DNA of 64,000 nucleotides from Mogibacterium sp. Its GTDB lineage: Bacteria > Bacillota > Clostridia > Peptostreptococcales > Anaerovoracaceae. How positions within the stretch are numbered: the first letter of the stretch is position 1; every line of letters starts with the position of its first letter. Of this stretch, positions 37,992-46,271 are shown piece after piece. Below the pieces are notes generated by a model. The model searched no databases and was not told where the DNA came from. It saw only the letters and a program-made list of their open reading frames with translations. The stretch lies in assembly GCA_017432075.1 (NCBI GenBank), contig JAFRJV010000133.1:1-64000 (forward strand), written 5' to 3'. Made by a program: the position numbers and the translations under genes.

Positions 37992-39137
37992 CTAACGTGC
38001 AGGAACCGTGCCCGGCTTTATTCCCGGAATGATGCTGATCCTGTCTTCAGCTGAAGCTGCGATCTTGCCGAAGTCCTGCAGCTTTTCTTCGCCTCTGAGC
38101 ACTCTCAGGCATCCTGCAGCAAGGGCTTCCATCTCGAATTCACCAGGCATTACCTCAACAGGGCAGATGAACTCAACGTGTTCCCTGATGTAGTCCGAAA
38201 CGTACTTCGAATATGATATACCGCCGGTCAGTATTATGCGGTCTACTTTGCCAGAGACGGTCGCTGCGAGTTTTGCGATGTCCTTTGCTACATTCAGACA
38301 CATGGCTTCATACACGATCCCGGCATATTTATCTCCATCGGATATCATCTTTTCGACATCGCGTGCGTCTGCCGTTCCGAGATGGGCGATAAGCCCGCCT
38401 TTACCGTGGAAGAGCTTCATTGCTTCCTTATATGAATACTTTCCGCTGTAGCAGAGATCTACAAGACGCTTTGCGCTTACGCCACCGCCTCTTTCAGGGG
38501 TAAAGTTGCCTTCGTCGTCATTGACGCTGTCGATGTTTACGCCGTCTTTATAGAGTCTGATCGAGCTTCCGCCGCCGAGGTGAGCAACTATGAAAGTGCA
38601 CTCATCGAATTTTTTGCCGAGCTTTTCTTCTGCGCATTTGATCGCCATTGCCCTGGTGTTAAGGGTGTGACCTACAGTGAAGTGAGGGATCTCAGGAACT
38701 CCGCTGACTCTGGCTACAGGCATCTTTTCGTCTGTTCCGATGGCGTCGTATATGCAGACCGGAATACCGAGCTCCTTGTTCAGATCAAAAGCGATCATGC
38801 TTCCGATGAGGGAAGGGTGTTTGGCGAGATCTTCAGGCCTTGTCAGAAAATCTATCATGGCCTGATCGATACCGATCGCTCCATGAGGACAAGGCACGAT
38901 ATTGCCGCCTCTGGATACCGCTGCTGTAAGGGACTCCATGCTGACGCCGTTCGCTGCCAGAGACTCCTTGATTTTATTATATCTGAACTCATACTGCTCT
39001 GTTACGTCCCCGAACGGTGCGAGTTCTTCAGTTGAGTGACGGATAGTGTCGTTGAATACTTCTTTATCGTCATCATATACTGCGATCTTGCTTGAGGTTG
39101 AACCTAAATTCATAACCAATATTCTCTCTGTTGCCAT
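37992..39137 (-). CDS. buk: Butyrate kinase (or branched-chain fatty acid kinase)
   Basis: A 381-residue ASKHA-superfamily kinase. ILVMNLGSTSSKIAVY (phosphate 1), AVSRGGNIVPCPHG, AHLGGGSSI and the LTGGISYSKYV adenosine loop fit butyrate kinase rather than acetate kinase. It makes ATP from butyryl phosphate at the end of fermentation. Slightly longer than the usual 355-360, mostly at the C-terminus. No phosphotransbutyrylase gene is adjacent. GGAGGAAAAA precedes the ATG. Confidence 0.88.
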   Translation of the reverse strand: MATERILVMNLGSTSSKIAVYDDDKEVFNDTIRHSTEELAPFGDVTEQYEFRYNKIKESLAANGVSMESLTAAVSRGGNIVPCPHGAIGIDQAMIDFLTRPEDLAKHPSLIGSMIAFDLNKELGIPVCIYDAIGTDEKMPVARVSGVPEIPHFTVGHTLNTRAMAIKCAEEKLGKKFDECTFIVAHLGGGSSIRLYKDGVNIDSVNDDEGNFTPERGGGVSAKRLVDLCYSGKYSYKEAMKLFHGKGGLIAHLGTADARDVEKMISDGDKYAGIVYEAMCLNVAKDIAKLAATVSGKVDRIILTGGISYSKYVSDYIREHVEFICPVEVMPGEFEMEALAAGCLRVLRGEEKLQDFGKIAASAEDRISIIPGIKPGTVPAR

Positions 39138-39201
39138 TTTTTCCTCCGTGATTCTGCTATTTAATCAATTTACATGAACAATTGTATCATAGAAACGAAA
39201 T

Positions 39202-39232
39202 AAAAAGTGAGCCGTTTGTGAATACGGCTCAC
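39202..39232 (-). terminator. Terminator after uracil permease gene
   Basis: On the minus strand GTGAGCCGT / ACGGCTCAC is followed by TTTTTAT, 20 bases after the permease stop. Confidence 0.85.
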
Positions 39233-39251
39233 CTGTGAAAACAATTTTATG

Positions 39252-40586
39252 CTATCTGGTTGATGCGAATGTCTTAAGTTTCTCCTGATCCTCATCGATT
39301 TCATCGTACTCGTTTGTAAGTTTGAATTTATCGAGCAGATACATTATGAGTCCGAGAAGCATTCCGACTACTGCAGCAAGGCTCATTCCCTTGAGCTGGA
39401 CCTGTCCGAGGTTGATTGCGATGCCGGAGAGTCCGACAACGAATACTACGGAAGTCAGTGCAAGGTTGCGCGCTTTGGAATAATCGATCTTGGAGTCTAC
39501 CATCAGTCTGATTCCGGATGCTCCGATCATTCCGTAGAGCAGGAAGCTTACGCCGCCCATTACAGGACCGGGAATAGTCTGGATGAGAGCCGAAGCCTTG
39601 CCGATAAACGAGAGCATTATGGAGAATACCGCAGCTCCTCCGATGACCCATACACTGTAGACCTTTGTGATCGCCATTACACCGATGTTTTCACCGTAAG
39701 TGGTGGTAGGGCAGGATCCGCAGAATCCGGAAAGTGCTGTCGAGAATCCGTCAGCAAACATCGATCTGTGGAGTCCCGGATCTTTCAGGAGGTCTTTGCC
39801 GACGACCTCAGATGTAACTACCTGATGTCCGATATGCTCGGAAACGACTACCAGCGTTGCAGGTATAATTACTGCGATCGCCTGTGCGCTCCACTTAGGA
39901 GTCTGGAATGCAGGCAGTTCGAATAAGCTTGCTCCGCCTACAGAGCTGAAATCAACAAGACCGAAGATGAGGGCAAGCACATATCCTGAAACGATCGCGA
40001 TCAGAATAGCGATCGCACTGGCGAATCCTCTGTAGAGAACTCCTCCGAATATTGCCAGCAGCAAAGTTACCAGAAATACGATCAGCACTTTCGGATCAAG
40101 GTTTTCAACCATGGATCCGTCGTCATTAAGGATTCCGGCAGTCTGCGCAGCGCTTCCTGCGAGTTCAAGACCAATGAGTGCTACGATCGGACCCATTGCT
40201 GCAGGCGGCAGGATAGCATCGATCCATCTTGTGCCAACGAATTTTATTATTCCCGCGACCAGACACATCAGAAGACCCGTAATAACGAATCCGCCGAGTG
40301 CGTACCTGAAACCGAGGTCAGGTTGTGCGATGACTATCAGAGCCGGTGAGATGAATGCGAATGATGAACCGAGATATGCAGGTGCTCCGCCCTTTGTGAC
40401 AAAAATAAAGATAAGTGTTCCGATGCCGTTCATGAGGAGGGCGATGGAAGGACTTATCCCGAGAATGTAAGGAACGAGGACTGAAGCACTGAACATAGCG
40501 AACGTGTGCTGGATGGAGAGGGGAATACCCTTACTCAGAGGTACTTTCTCCTGGATCTGGATGATCTGTCTTGTTGACTTAGCCAT
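39252..40586 (-). CDS. NCS2-family uracil/xanthine permease
   Basis: A 444-residue membrane transporter of the nucleobase:cation symporter-2 family, about 14 segments. The substrate-site block SEHIGHQVVTSEVVGKDL and the GSCPTTTYGENIG motif read as a uracil permease of the UraA/PyrP type. It imports uracil with protons. It diverges from selD across 140 bases that hold an ATTCAT-T-ATGAAT palindrome. No PyrR attenuator is evident. Confidence 0.88.
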   Translation of the reverse strand: MAKSTRQIIQIQEKVPLSKGIPLSIQHTFAMFSASVLVPYILGISPSIALLMNGIGTLIFIFVTKGGAPAYLGSSFAFISPALIVIAQPDLGFRYALGGFVITGLLMCLVAGIIKFVGTRWIDAILPPAAMGPIVALIGLELAGSAAQTAGILNDDGSMVENLDPKVLIVFLVTLLLAIFGGVLYRGFASAIAILIAIVSGYVLALIFGLVDFSSVGGASLFELPAFQTPKWSAQAIAVIIPATLVVVSEHIGHQVVTSEVVGKDLLKDPGLHRSMFADGFSTALSGFCGSCPTTTYGENIGVMAITKVYSVWVIGGAAVFSIMLSFIGKASALIQTIPGPVMGGVSFLLYGMIGASGIRLMVDSKIDYSKARNLALTSVVFVVGLSGIAINLGQVQLKGMSLAAVVGMLLGLIMYLLDKFKLTNEYDEIDEDQEKLKTFASTR

Positions 40587-40624
40587 AATTTCTCTCTTTC
40601 GTTCTTTTGATTGAATGTCTTAAA

Positions 40625-40637
40625 ATTCATTATGAAT
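40625..40637. repeat. Small palindrome in the uracil permease / selD divergent promoter region
   Basis: ATTCAT, one base, ATGAAT: a perfect inverted repeat upstream of the permease gene. It may be an operator for either direction, but it is short and AT-rich. Confidence 0.35.
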
Positions 40638-40726
40638 GATTATACAAACCTGCCATTGTGATGACAATAGAAAAAAACACAATATCTTGTATTAAAAAAA
40701 GAAGAAAGGTGTTATTATACACATAT

Positions 40727-41890
40727 ATGGGTAAAGAGATAGACGATAAAATTTTACAGGAAGCAAAAGAGAAACTTGCTTGTCACATAGAGCCTCCTAA
40801 GCCGAAGGCTCCTGATTTTGTTGACCCTGCAGGCAAGGTACTTCTGACGCAGATGACTACTGCGGGTGGATGAGGCGCAAAAATAGGGCCGGGAGTCCTA
40901 TCAAACATTCTGGCGGGTCTGCCGAAGATAAGCGACCCGCGCATACTCGTCGGGTTTGAGAGCAGCGATGATGCATGTGTTTACAAACTGACTGACGATA
41001 TAGCTGTTATCAATACGGTGGATTTCTTCCCGCCTATAGTGGACGATCCGTATATGTTCGGACAGATCGCAGCTGCGAATGCACTGAGCGATGTTTATGC
41101 GATGGGAGGGCAGCCGAAGCTGGCCATGAACCTGCTGACTTTTCCTAACGGGAAACTTCCGCTCGATGCAGTGAAAGGCATTCTCGAGGGCGGAAATGAC
41201 AAGGTGTGCGAGGCAGGCGCCACGATAGTCGGCGGACACAGCATCGACGACAAGGAGCCTAAGTACGGCCTTTCCGTTACGGGTTTTGCTCATCCTGACG
41301 ATATTCTGAGCAACAGCGCGAGCGCAGGAGACCTTCTGGTCATCACAAAGAAGATCGGAACGGGAGTGCTGACAACCGCTGCCAAGGTAGACCTTCTCAC
41401 CGAAGAAGAGAATGCCGAGATCGAGGCAACGATGGCTTTCCTCAACAAATATGCATGGGAAGCGATGCAGGGTGTCAAGGTGGATGGCTGTACAGATATC
41501 ACCGGATTCGGTCTCATGGGTCATGCAGCCGAGATGGCAAGGGCAGGAGGTGTTACGCTCGAGCTCTACAGTCATAAGGTCCCGATATTCCCGAGAGCTC
41601 TCGATATGGCTTCCATGGGAATCATTCCTGCGGGTGCATACCGTAATATGGATTATGTAGGAGCCGAGGTAATGGAATTCCTGTCTAAGGATCCGAACAG
41701 AGACCCGGATCTCAGGGCGCGTATTGACTGCCTGTATGATCCTCAGTCGTCAGGAGGCCTCTTGATAGCCGTTAAGGAAAGTGAAATACCGAGGCTTGTC
41801 GAACAGCTCGGCGAAAGGGGATGCGAGACAGATATCATCGGATGCTTCAAGCCGGGAAACGGCAGGTATTCCGTGGAGATCCACGACTGA
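40727..41890 (+). CDS. selD: Selenide, water dikinase SelD, a selenoprotein read through TGA
   Basis: A 387-residue enzyme that makes selenophosphate from selenide and ATP. The frame stops at a TGA at 40871-40873 but is conserved on both sides: LLTQMTTAGG-Sec-GAKIGPGVL, where SelD proteins have Cys or Sec in this exact glycine-rich loop. Downstream blocks FPPIVDDPYMFGQIAAANALSDVYAMGG (in part), VGGHSIDD, TDITGFGLMGHA and DPQSSGGLL are diagnostic. A stem-loop after the TGA can serve as SECIS. The tRNA-Sec, selA and selB genes lie 14 kb away. The ATG at 40727 is preceded by AAAGGTG at long spacing, so the start is less sure. Ordinary gene callers would split or truncate it. Confidence 0.95.
40871..40901 (+). 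promoter_or_regulatory. Sec codon TGA and bacterial SECIS-like hairpin in selD
   Basis: The TGA is followed nine bases later by ATAGG / CCTAT, a 5-bp stem with the loop GCCGGGAGT. Distance and loop (G residues and a U near the apex) fit what SelB needs in bacteria. Confidence 0.75.
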
Positions 41891-41901
41891 TCAACAAAAT
41901 A

Positions 41902-41934
41902 ACGGTGTTCCGCAATGCGGGACACCGTCTTATA
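41902..41934 (+). terminator. Hairpin after selD
   Basis: ACGGTGT-CCGC / GCGG-ACACCGT stem, then CTTATATT. The T tract is weak. It lies at the convergent end of selD and the LysR gene. Confidence 0.6.
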
Positions 41935-41958
41935 TTGCAGTGATCACTCGATCTGCGA

Positions 41959-42846
41959 TCATTTGTCTTTCATGACCGTTTTCACATATGAACTGAATGC
42001 CTCGGCAGCAGGGGAGTAGGATGTGCTTTTGAGGTTTATCATATAGAAGACCCTGTCCTCTTTGAAATCCTCTATCTCAGCGACTTTTACTCTGCCTCCG
42101 ATGGATGCTGCTACCTTTTCCGAAATAATGGCAACGCCGAGTCCTGCTTCGACAGAACGGATCATGGTGTCCATGTCGTCTACCAAAGCCGCAACCTCGA
42201 ATTCTTCCTTTTCAAAGCCCGATCTGAGTGCTGTCTGCTCGAAAGTCCTCCTTGTAGCAGAGCCGGTCTCACGCCAGATGAAAGGATACTGGATCGCATC
42301 GGCAAGATTGATACTTGATGGAATGTTGTAATCTACCGGGGCAATGAGCACTGATTTGTCTACTGCGACCTTTGTGCACTCTACTGCTGAGGAATTTATC
42401 TTCTCTCCGATAAAACCGACTTCGCCTCTGCGTTCTGTGATGTTGTCGATTACCGTCTGAGTATCAGAAACTGATACATAATACTGAATGCGCGGGTGCG
42501 TATTACGGAATCCCGAGAGAAGATCAGGCAGGAAGGTAACAGCAGGGATGGAAGAAGTCTGGATCTCAAGTATTCCTCCGATGTTTTCAGTGCTGTCGTT
42601 CAGTGCATCGAAAGCCTGAGCACGTGCATTGATCATCTCAACCGCATACTTATAGAACTTGCTGCCCTGCGGAGTCATTTCAACGATCCTGCTTTTGCGG
42701 TCGAGCAGTTTTACCCCGAGTTCTTTCTCAAGATTCCGAATGTGTGTGCTGATGGTGGGCTGTGTAAAGAATGTAGCGTCAGCAGCCTTGCTAAAGCTTT
42801 TATACCTTACTACATTTACAAAAGCTTCGATTTGTTTGAAATCCAT
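41959..42846 (-). CDS. LysR-family transcriptional regulator
   Basis: A 295-residue LysR regulator. The winged helix (1-60) contains FSKAADATFFTQPTISTHI and the periplasmic-binding-like effector domain follows. The sequence resembles a LysR group often found beside selenium genes in Clostridia, and it converges on selD; yet it is the last gene of thrC-ACT-lysR with only 8 bases between it and the ACT gene. GGAGGATAA precedes the ATG. Its effector and target are unknown. Confidence 0.85.
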   Translation of the reverse strand: MDFKQIEAFVNVVRYKSFSKAADATFFTQPTISTHIRNLEKELGVKLLDRKSRIVEMTPQGSKFYKYAVEMINARAQAFDALNDSTENIGGILEIQTSSIPAVTFLPDLLSGFRNTHPRIQYYVSVSDTQTVIDNITERRGEVGFIGEKINSSAVECTKVAVDKSVLIAPVDYNIPSSINLADAIQYPFIWRETGSATRRTFEQTALRSGFEKEEFEVAALVDDMDTMIRSVEAGLGVAIISEKVAASIGGRVKVAEIEDFKEDRVFYMINLKSTSYSPAAEAFSSYVKTVMKDK

Positions 42847-42854
42847 TTATCCTC

Positions 42855-43292
42855 CTAATCCATACCAAGCAGCTGCACCCTCGAAAGTCCGGGTGCATCA
42901 GTTATTTCTCTCAACATGCTGTCAAGACTTGCTGCGTCCTCTCCGAGCTCTAACGTGATGACCACGTTTGCTCTGGAGTCTACGGGAGGATTCTGGGTTA
43001 TTGTCCAGACGCTGTAACCATAGCGTGAGATGATGTTAAGTACAGTTGAAAGCGTACCGACACTGTGGCTCATCATCATCGAGATGATGGCATGACGGCC
43101 CATGGAGACTGTGCTTATGTCTCTGACCATGTCCCGGTACTTGTAAAAAGTACTTCGTGATATACCGACCATTTTAACGGCCTCACTGACATCGGCGGCC
43201 TTTCCCTCTTCCATCAGTTCTTTGGCGAGGGCGACCTTCTCACAATATGAAGGCAGAAGAGCCTTATCTACGATCAAGTATTTGCCTTCCAT
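42855..43292 (-). CDS. ACT-domain protein (PheB/UPF0735-like)
   Basis: A 145-residue protein. A short helix-turn-helix-like N-terminus (VSEAVKMVGISRSTFYKYRD) is joined to a C-terminal ACT domain (about 68-142) with GRHAIISMMM and SVGTLSTVLNIISRYG. ACT domains bind amino acids. It lies six bases after thrC and just before lysR, so it is likely a sensor of threonine or a related amino acid for this pathway. It could be a DNA-binding regulator or a protein partner of an enzyme. Confidence 0.82.
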   Translation of the reverse strand: MEGKYLIVDKALLPSYCEKVALAKELMEEGKAADVSEAVKMVGISRSTFYKYRDMVRDISTVSMGRHAIISMMMSHSVGTLSTVLNIISRYGYSVWTITQNPPVDSRANVVITLELGEDAASLDSMLREITDAPGLSRVQLLGMD

Positions 43293-43298
43293 ATGATG

Positions 43299-44786
43299 TT
43301 AACCCCTGTCATTGCTCTTTTCAATAACGTACGACTTCATATCGGATATTTCGATGACGTCGTTATGAACTATAGGCTTTTTGAATATTCCGGCCAGTCC
43401 TGCAGGGATCTCTGCACCGGTTATCTCATGGCATTTCTGCATATTTCCTTCATCGCTGCCGGTGAGCTCTTCTCCGAGAGCTTCAAGAACGGCTGCTGAG
43501 AATTTGTATGGAGATGCAGTTGACAGAACAACGGCGGGAGCCTCCGAATATTCAGGAGCTTCCTTGTATTTTTCCATGCATGCCCAGGCGATCGAGGTGT
43601 GAGTATCCATCAGATAACGGTCCTCTTCGAAGACATCCCTGATGGCTGCGGCACCTTCGTCATCACCTGCATAAATTCCGGTGAAAACTGACTTCAGTTC
43701 TGCGAGTTCTTCATCTGTTATTGTATATTCGCCTGTCTGCTCCAGCTGCTTCATATATTCGACTGTATGTTCAGGACCGCAGACGTAATAGAGAAGACGT
43801 TCCAGGTTGCTCGATACGAGAATATCCATGGAAGGAGAGGTGGTTTTGTAGAAATCACGCTTTCTGTCGTAGCGGCCTGTGTTGAGAAACTCAGTCAATA
43901 CGTCGTTCTTGTTGGATGCACAGACAAGTCTGCGGACAGGGAGCCCCATTCTGAGCGCGAACCATCCGGCCATAATATCGCCGAAATTGCCCGTAGGCAC
44001 CACGAAGTCTATTTTATCTCCGTCGGAGATCACTCCGGATCTGAGAAGCTGTGCGTATGCCGAGAAGTAGTAAACGACCTGAGGAACAAGTCTTCCGATG
44101 TTGATCGAATTTGCACTCGAAAGAGATACGCCTTCAACAGGCTTAGGTATTTCGCGGAACAGACGCTTAACACCTGTCTGGGCATCGTCAAAATTGCCGC
44201 GTATAGCACAGGCGGTGACATTTGCACTGTCAGGAGTAACCATCTGCAGCCTCTGAGTATCTGAAACTCCGCCGTGAGGGTAGAATACGATGATGCCGGT
44301 ACCCGGAACATCTCTGAAGCCCTGTATGGCAGCGCTTCCCGTATCACCGGAAGTAGCTGTAAGAATAAGTATATCGTCAGTGAAGTCATTCATGCTGCGT
44401 GCCGCACTCATGAGGTTAGGCAGGGCAGAAAGAGCGACATCCTTGAATGCCGATGTCGGACCGTGATAAAGCTCCAGCACATGTGCCTCGGCTTTGCTGC
44501 TGTGTGTCTTTACTACCGGAGTGATATCTTCGGAAGTGAACTTGTTTTTGTAGCTTCTTTCTACAAGTTTATCGATGAGTTCTTCGCCGTAGTCATCAAA
44601 GAAGATGTTCCACACAGCCTTTGCCATGCTTCTGAAGTCTCCGCTGATAATATCGTGATAATCTGCTTTTATCTGATCAAGATCGGAAGGGACATAAAGA
44701 CCGCCGCCTTCAGCCTGGCCGTCCAGAATGGCCTTGCTTGATCTTACTCTGATGGACGGGTTTCTTGTGCTTACATATTCGATCAT
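43299..44786 (-). CDS. thrC: Threonine synthase
   Basis: A 495-residue PLP enzyme that converts phosphohomoserine to threonine. MIEYVSTRNPSIRVRSSKAI is the usual N-terminus of the long bacterial type. The PLP lysine is in HGPTSAFKDVAL, and the TATSGDTGSAAIQGF loop binds the phosphate. Length is typical. AAAGGCAG precedes the ATG. It is first in the thrC-ACT-lysR operon and diverges from hom-lysC-asd, so a single 300-base region controls both halves of the pathway. Confidence 0.95.
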   Translation of the reverse strand: MIEYVSTRNPSIRVRSSKAILDGQAEGGGLYVPSDLDQIKADYHDIISGDFRSMAKAVWNIFFDDYGEELIDKLVERSYKNKFTSEDITPVVKTHSSKAEAHVLELYHGPTSAFKDVALSALPNLMSAARSMNDFTDDILILTATSGDTGSAAIQGFRDVPGTGIIVFYPHGGVSDTQRLQMVTPDSANVTACAIRGNFDDAQTGVKRLFREIPKPVEGVSLSSANSINIGRLVPQVVYYFSAYAQLLRSGVISDGDKIDFVVPTGNFGDIMAGWFALRMGLPVRRLVCASNKNDVLTEFLNTGRYDRKRDFYKTTSPSMDILVSSNLERLLYYVCGPEHTVEYMKQLEQTGEYTITDEELAELKSVFTGIYAGDDEGAAAIRDVFEEDRYLMDTHTSIAWACMEKYKEAPEYSEAPAVVLSTASPYKFSAAVLEALGEELTGSDEGNMQKCHEITGAEIPAGLAGIFKKPIVHNDVIEISDMKSYVIEKSNDRG

Positions 44787-45083
44787 TTTTACTGCCTTTC
44801 TTATCTATATGGGGTATAAACACCCGGACAAGTAACAAATTGTTGAATTACGACATTGATTATGATACATTACTTTTGTCTTGAAGACAAGTGTTTTCGC
44901 ATTGCGGACACAGACAGAGCATTTGTCTTTCTGACACGGAACATACCAAAAAAATGTACTAAATTTTGTGCAATTTACCAAAAAACAGTAACGATTAACG
45001 CAAAAACATGGCAAAACAAATTGCATGTTTTTACGTACAAAACGCTTTTTGCAAACATAATCAACATATCGGAGGTATTTCAT
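44787..45083. promoter_or_regulatory. Divergent control region of thrC and hom operons
   Basis: About 297 AT-rich bases. On the minus strand TTGTCC-N16-TATAGA ahead of thrC is a candidate promoter. Near hom a hairpin AAAAACATG-G-CAA / TTGCATGTTTTT (45002-45013 with 45021-45032) precedes the GGAGG ribosome site by about 40 bases. I find no T-box (no GGTGG box or specifier loop) and no lysine riboswitch. Confidence 0.5.
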
Positions 45084-46250
45084 ATGAAAATCGCGATCAT
45101 GGGCTTCGGCACGGTCGGAAGCGGTGCTTATGAGAACGCTAAGAATGCCGGCGGCATTGAAGTAGTAAGGATCCTTGCAAGACATAGCAGGGAGGGATAC
45201 GAACATCTCAATGACATCATCACGCCGGACATAGATGATATTGCCGGTGATCCGGAAATCGAGCTCGTTGTGGAATCCATGGGCGGCATTGAACCGGCAA
45301 GGGAGTATGTCCTGAAATGTCTCAGAGCCGGAAAGCATGTGGTAACTCCTAACAAAAACCTCATCAGTGCCTGCTACAGTGAACTCATGGAAGCAGCTGA
45401 GGCTAACGGCGTAAAGCTCAGATTCACATCCGCTGTCGGAGGAGGGATCCCGTGGCTGTTCAACCTGCTGAGGACTAAGCGCTGTGACGAGATACTCCAG
45501 GTAAGAGGTATCGTGAACGGAACATGCAACTACATCCTTGACGCGATGTACGACAAAGGCGCGGATTTCGGGGAGATGCTCAAGATAGCCCAGGAGATCG
45601 GATACGCAGAAGCAGACCCTTCCGCAGACATCGAAGGAACTGACACGCTGAGAAAGACCGTTATAAGTACGAATCTTGCCTTTGACACAGCCATACAGGA
45701 AGAGGACGTTCTCTGCTACGGCATAGACACCATACAGGCCTGCGACGTTGCTTATCTTAAAGAAAAAGGACTTGCCTGCAAGCTCATGATGAGAGCAGAG
45801 AAAAAGAACGGAGCTGTTGAGGTCTATGTTGAGCCTACGGCATTTGCCGCAGATTCGCTCGAAGCAAATGTAAAACTCAACAATAATCTGATTACACTGA
45901 CTGCAAAACATATCGGAACACAGAGCTTCTACGGACAGGGCGCCGGAATGATGCCTACCGGACAGTCAGTGATCCAGGATGTGATCGACATCAGGGACGG
46001 CAAGGAGCAGTGCATTGGCGGCGGCGGTGCAAGCGCAATGAAAGCTGACAACAGCAAGGCGGTGCACAGATATTACATAAGGCACGACCGTATGTGTGAA
46101 CACATGGAGCCGCTCGTTGATACATATGAAGAAATAGATGGTATTTATTACTGCATCTCGAAGCCTCTGCCGGTAGAGACGATGCATGAGATGGGACATC
46201 ACCGCAAGGAAAAGGGCAAGGATATGTTCTTTGCGGCACTTGCTGAATAA
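45084..46250 (+). CDS. hom: Homoserine dehydrogenase
   Basis: A 388-residue NAD(P)-dependent enzyme that reduces aspartate semialdehyde to homoserine. AIMGFGTVGSGAYEN binds the cofactor, VTPNKNLIS and GIVNGTCNYI form the active site, and the catalytic lysine lies in the DTLRKTVIS helix region. It is shorter than the usual 430 residues: the C-terminal ACT domain is vestigial (from about 340). A strong GGAGGTATTTCAT supports the ATG at 45084; the open frame upstream is not coding. Confidence 0.93.
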   Translation: MKIAIMGFGTVGSGAYENAKNAGGIEVVRILARHSREGYEHLNDIITPDIDDIAGDPEIELVVESMGGIEPAREYVLKCLRAGKHVVTPNKNLISACYSELMEAAEANGVKLRFTSAVGGGIPWLFNLLRTKRCDEILQVRGIVNGTCNYILDAMYDKGADFGEMLKIAQEIGYAEADPSADIEGTDTLRKTVISTNLAFDTAIQEEDVLCYGIDTIQACDVAYLKEKGLACKLMMRAEKKNGAVEVYVEPTAFAADSLEANVKLNNNLITLTAKHIGTQSFYGQGAGMMPTGQSVIQDVIDIRDGKEQCIGGGGASAMKADNSKAVHRYYIRHDRMCEHMEPLVDTYEEIDGIYYCISKPLPVETMHEMGHHRKEKGKDMFFAALAE

Positions 46251-46271
46251 AGAAAGAAGGGAACGAAATAA

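Noticed and set aside
41018..41890. A separate 290-residue SelD starting after the TGA
   Set aside because: Sequence before and after the TGA forms one conserved protein and an essential N-terminal loop would be missing.
44856..45083. 76-residue extension of the hom frame
   Set aside because: The region is AT-rich non-coding sequence; a perfect GGAGG and the normal N-terminus occur at 45084.
44787..45083. T-box or lysine riboswitch ahead of thrC or hom
   Set aside because: Neither the T-box antiterminator sequence nor the conserved lysine riboswitch core is present on either strand.
44805..45911. Long open frame antisense to hom (368 aa)
   Set aside because: It lies opposite a certain gene, is very rich in Cys and Ser with no recognisable family, and arises from codon bias on the other strand.
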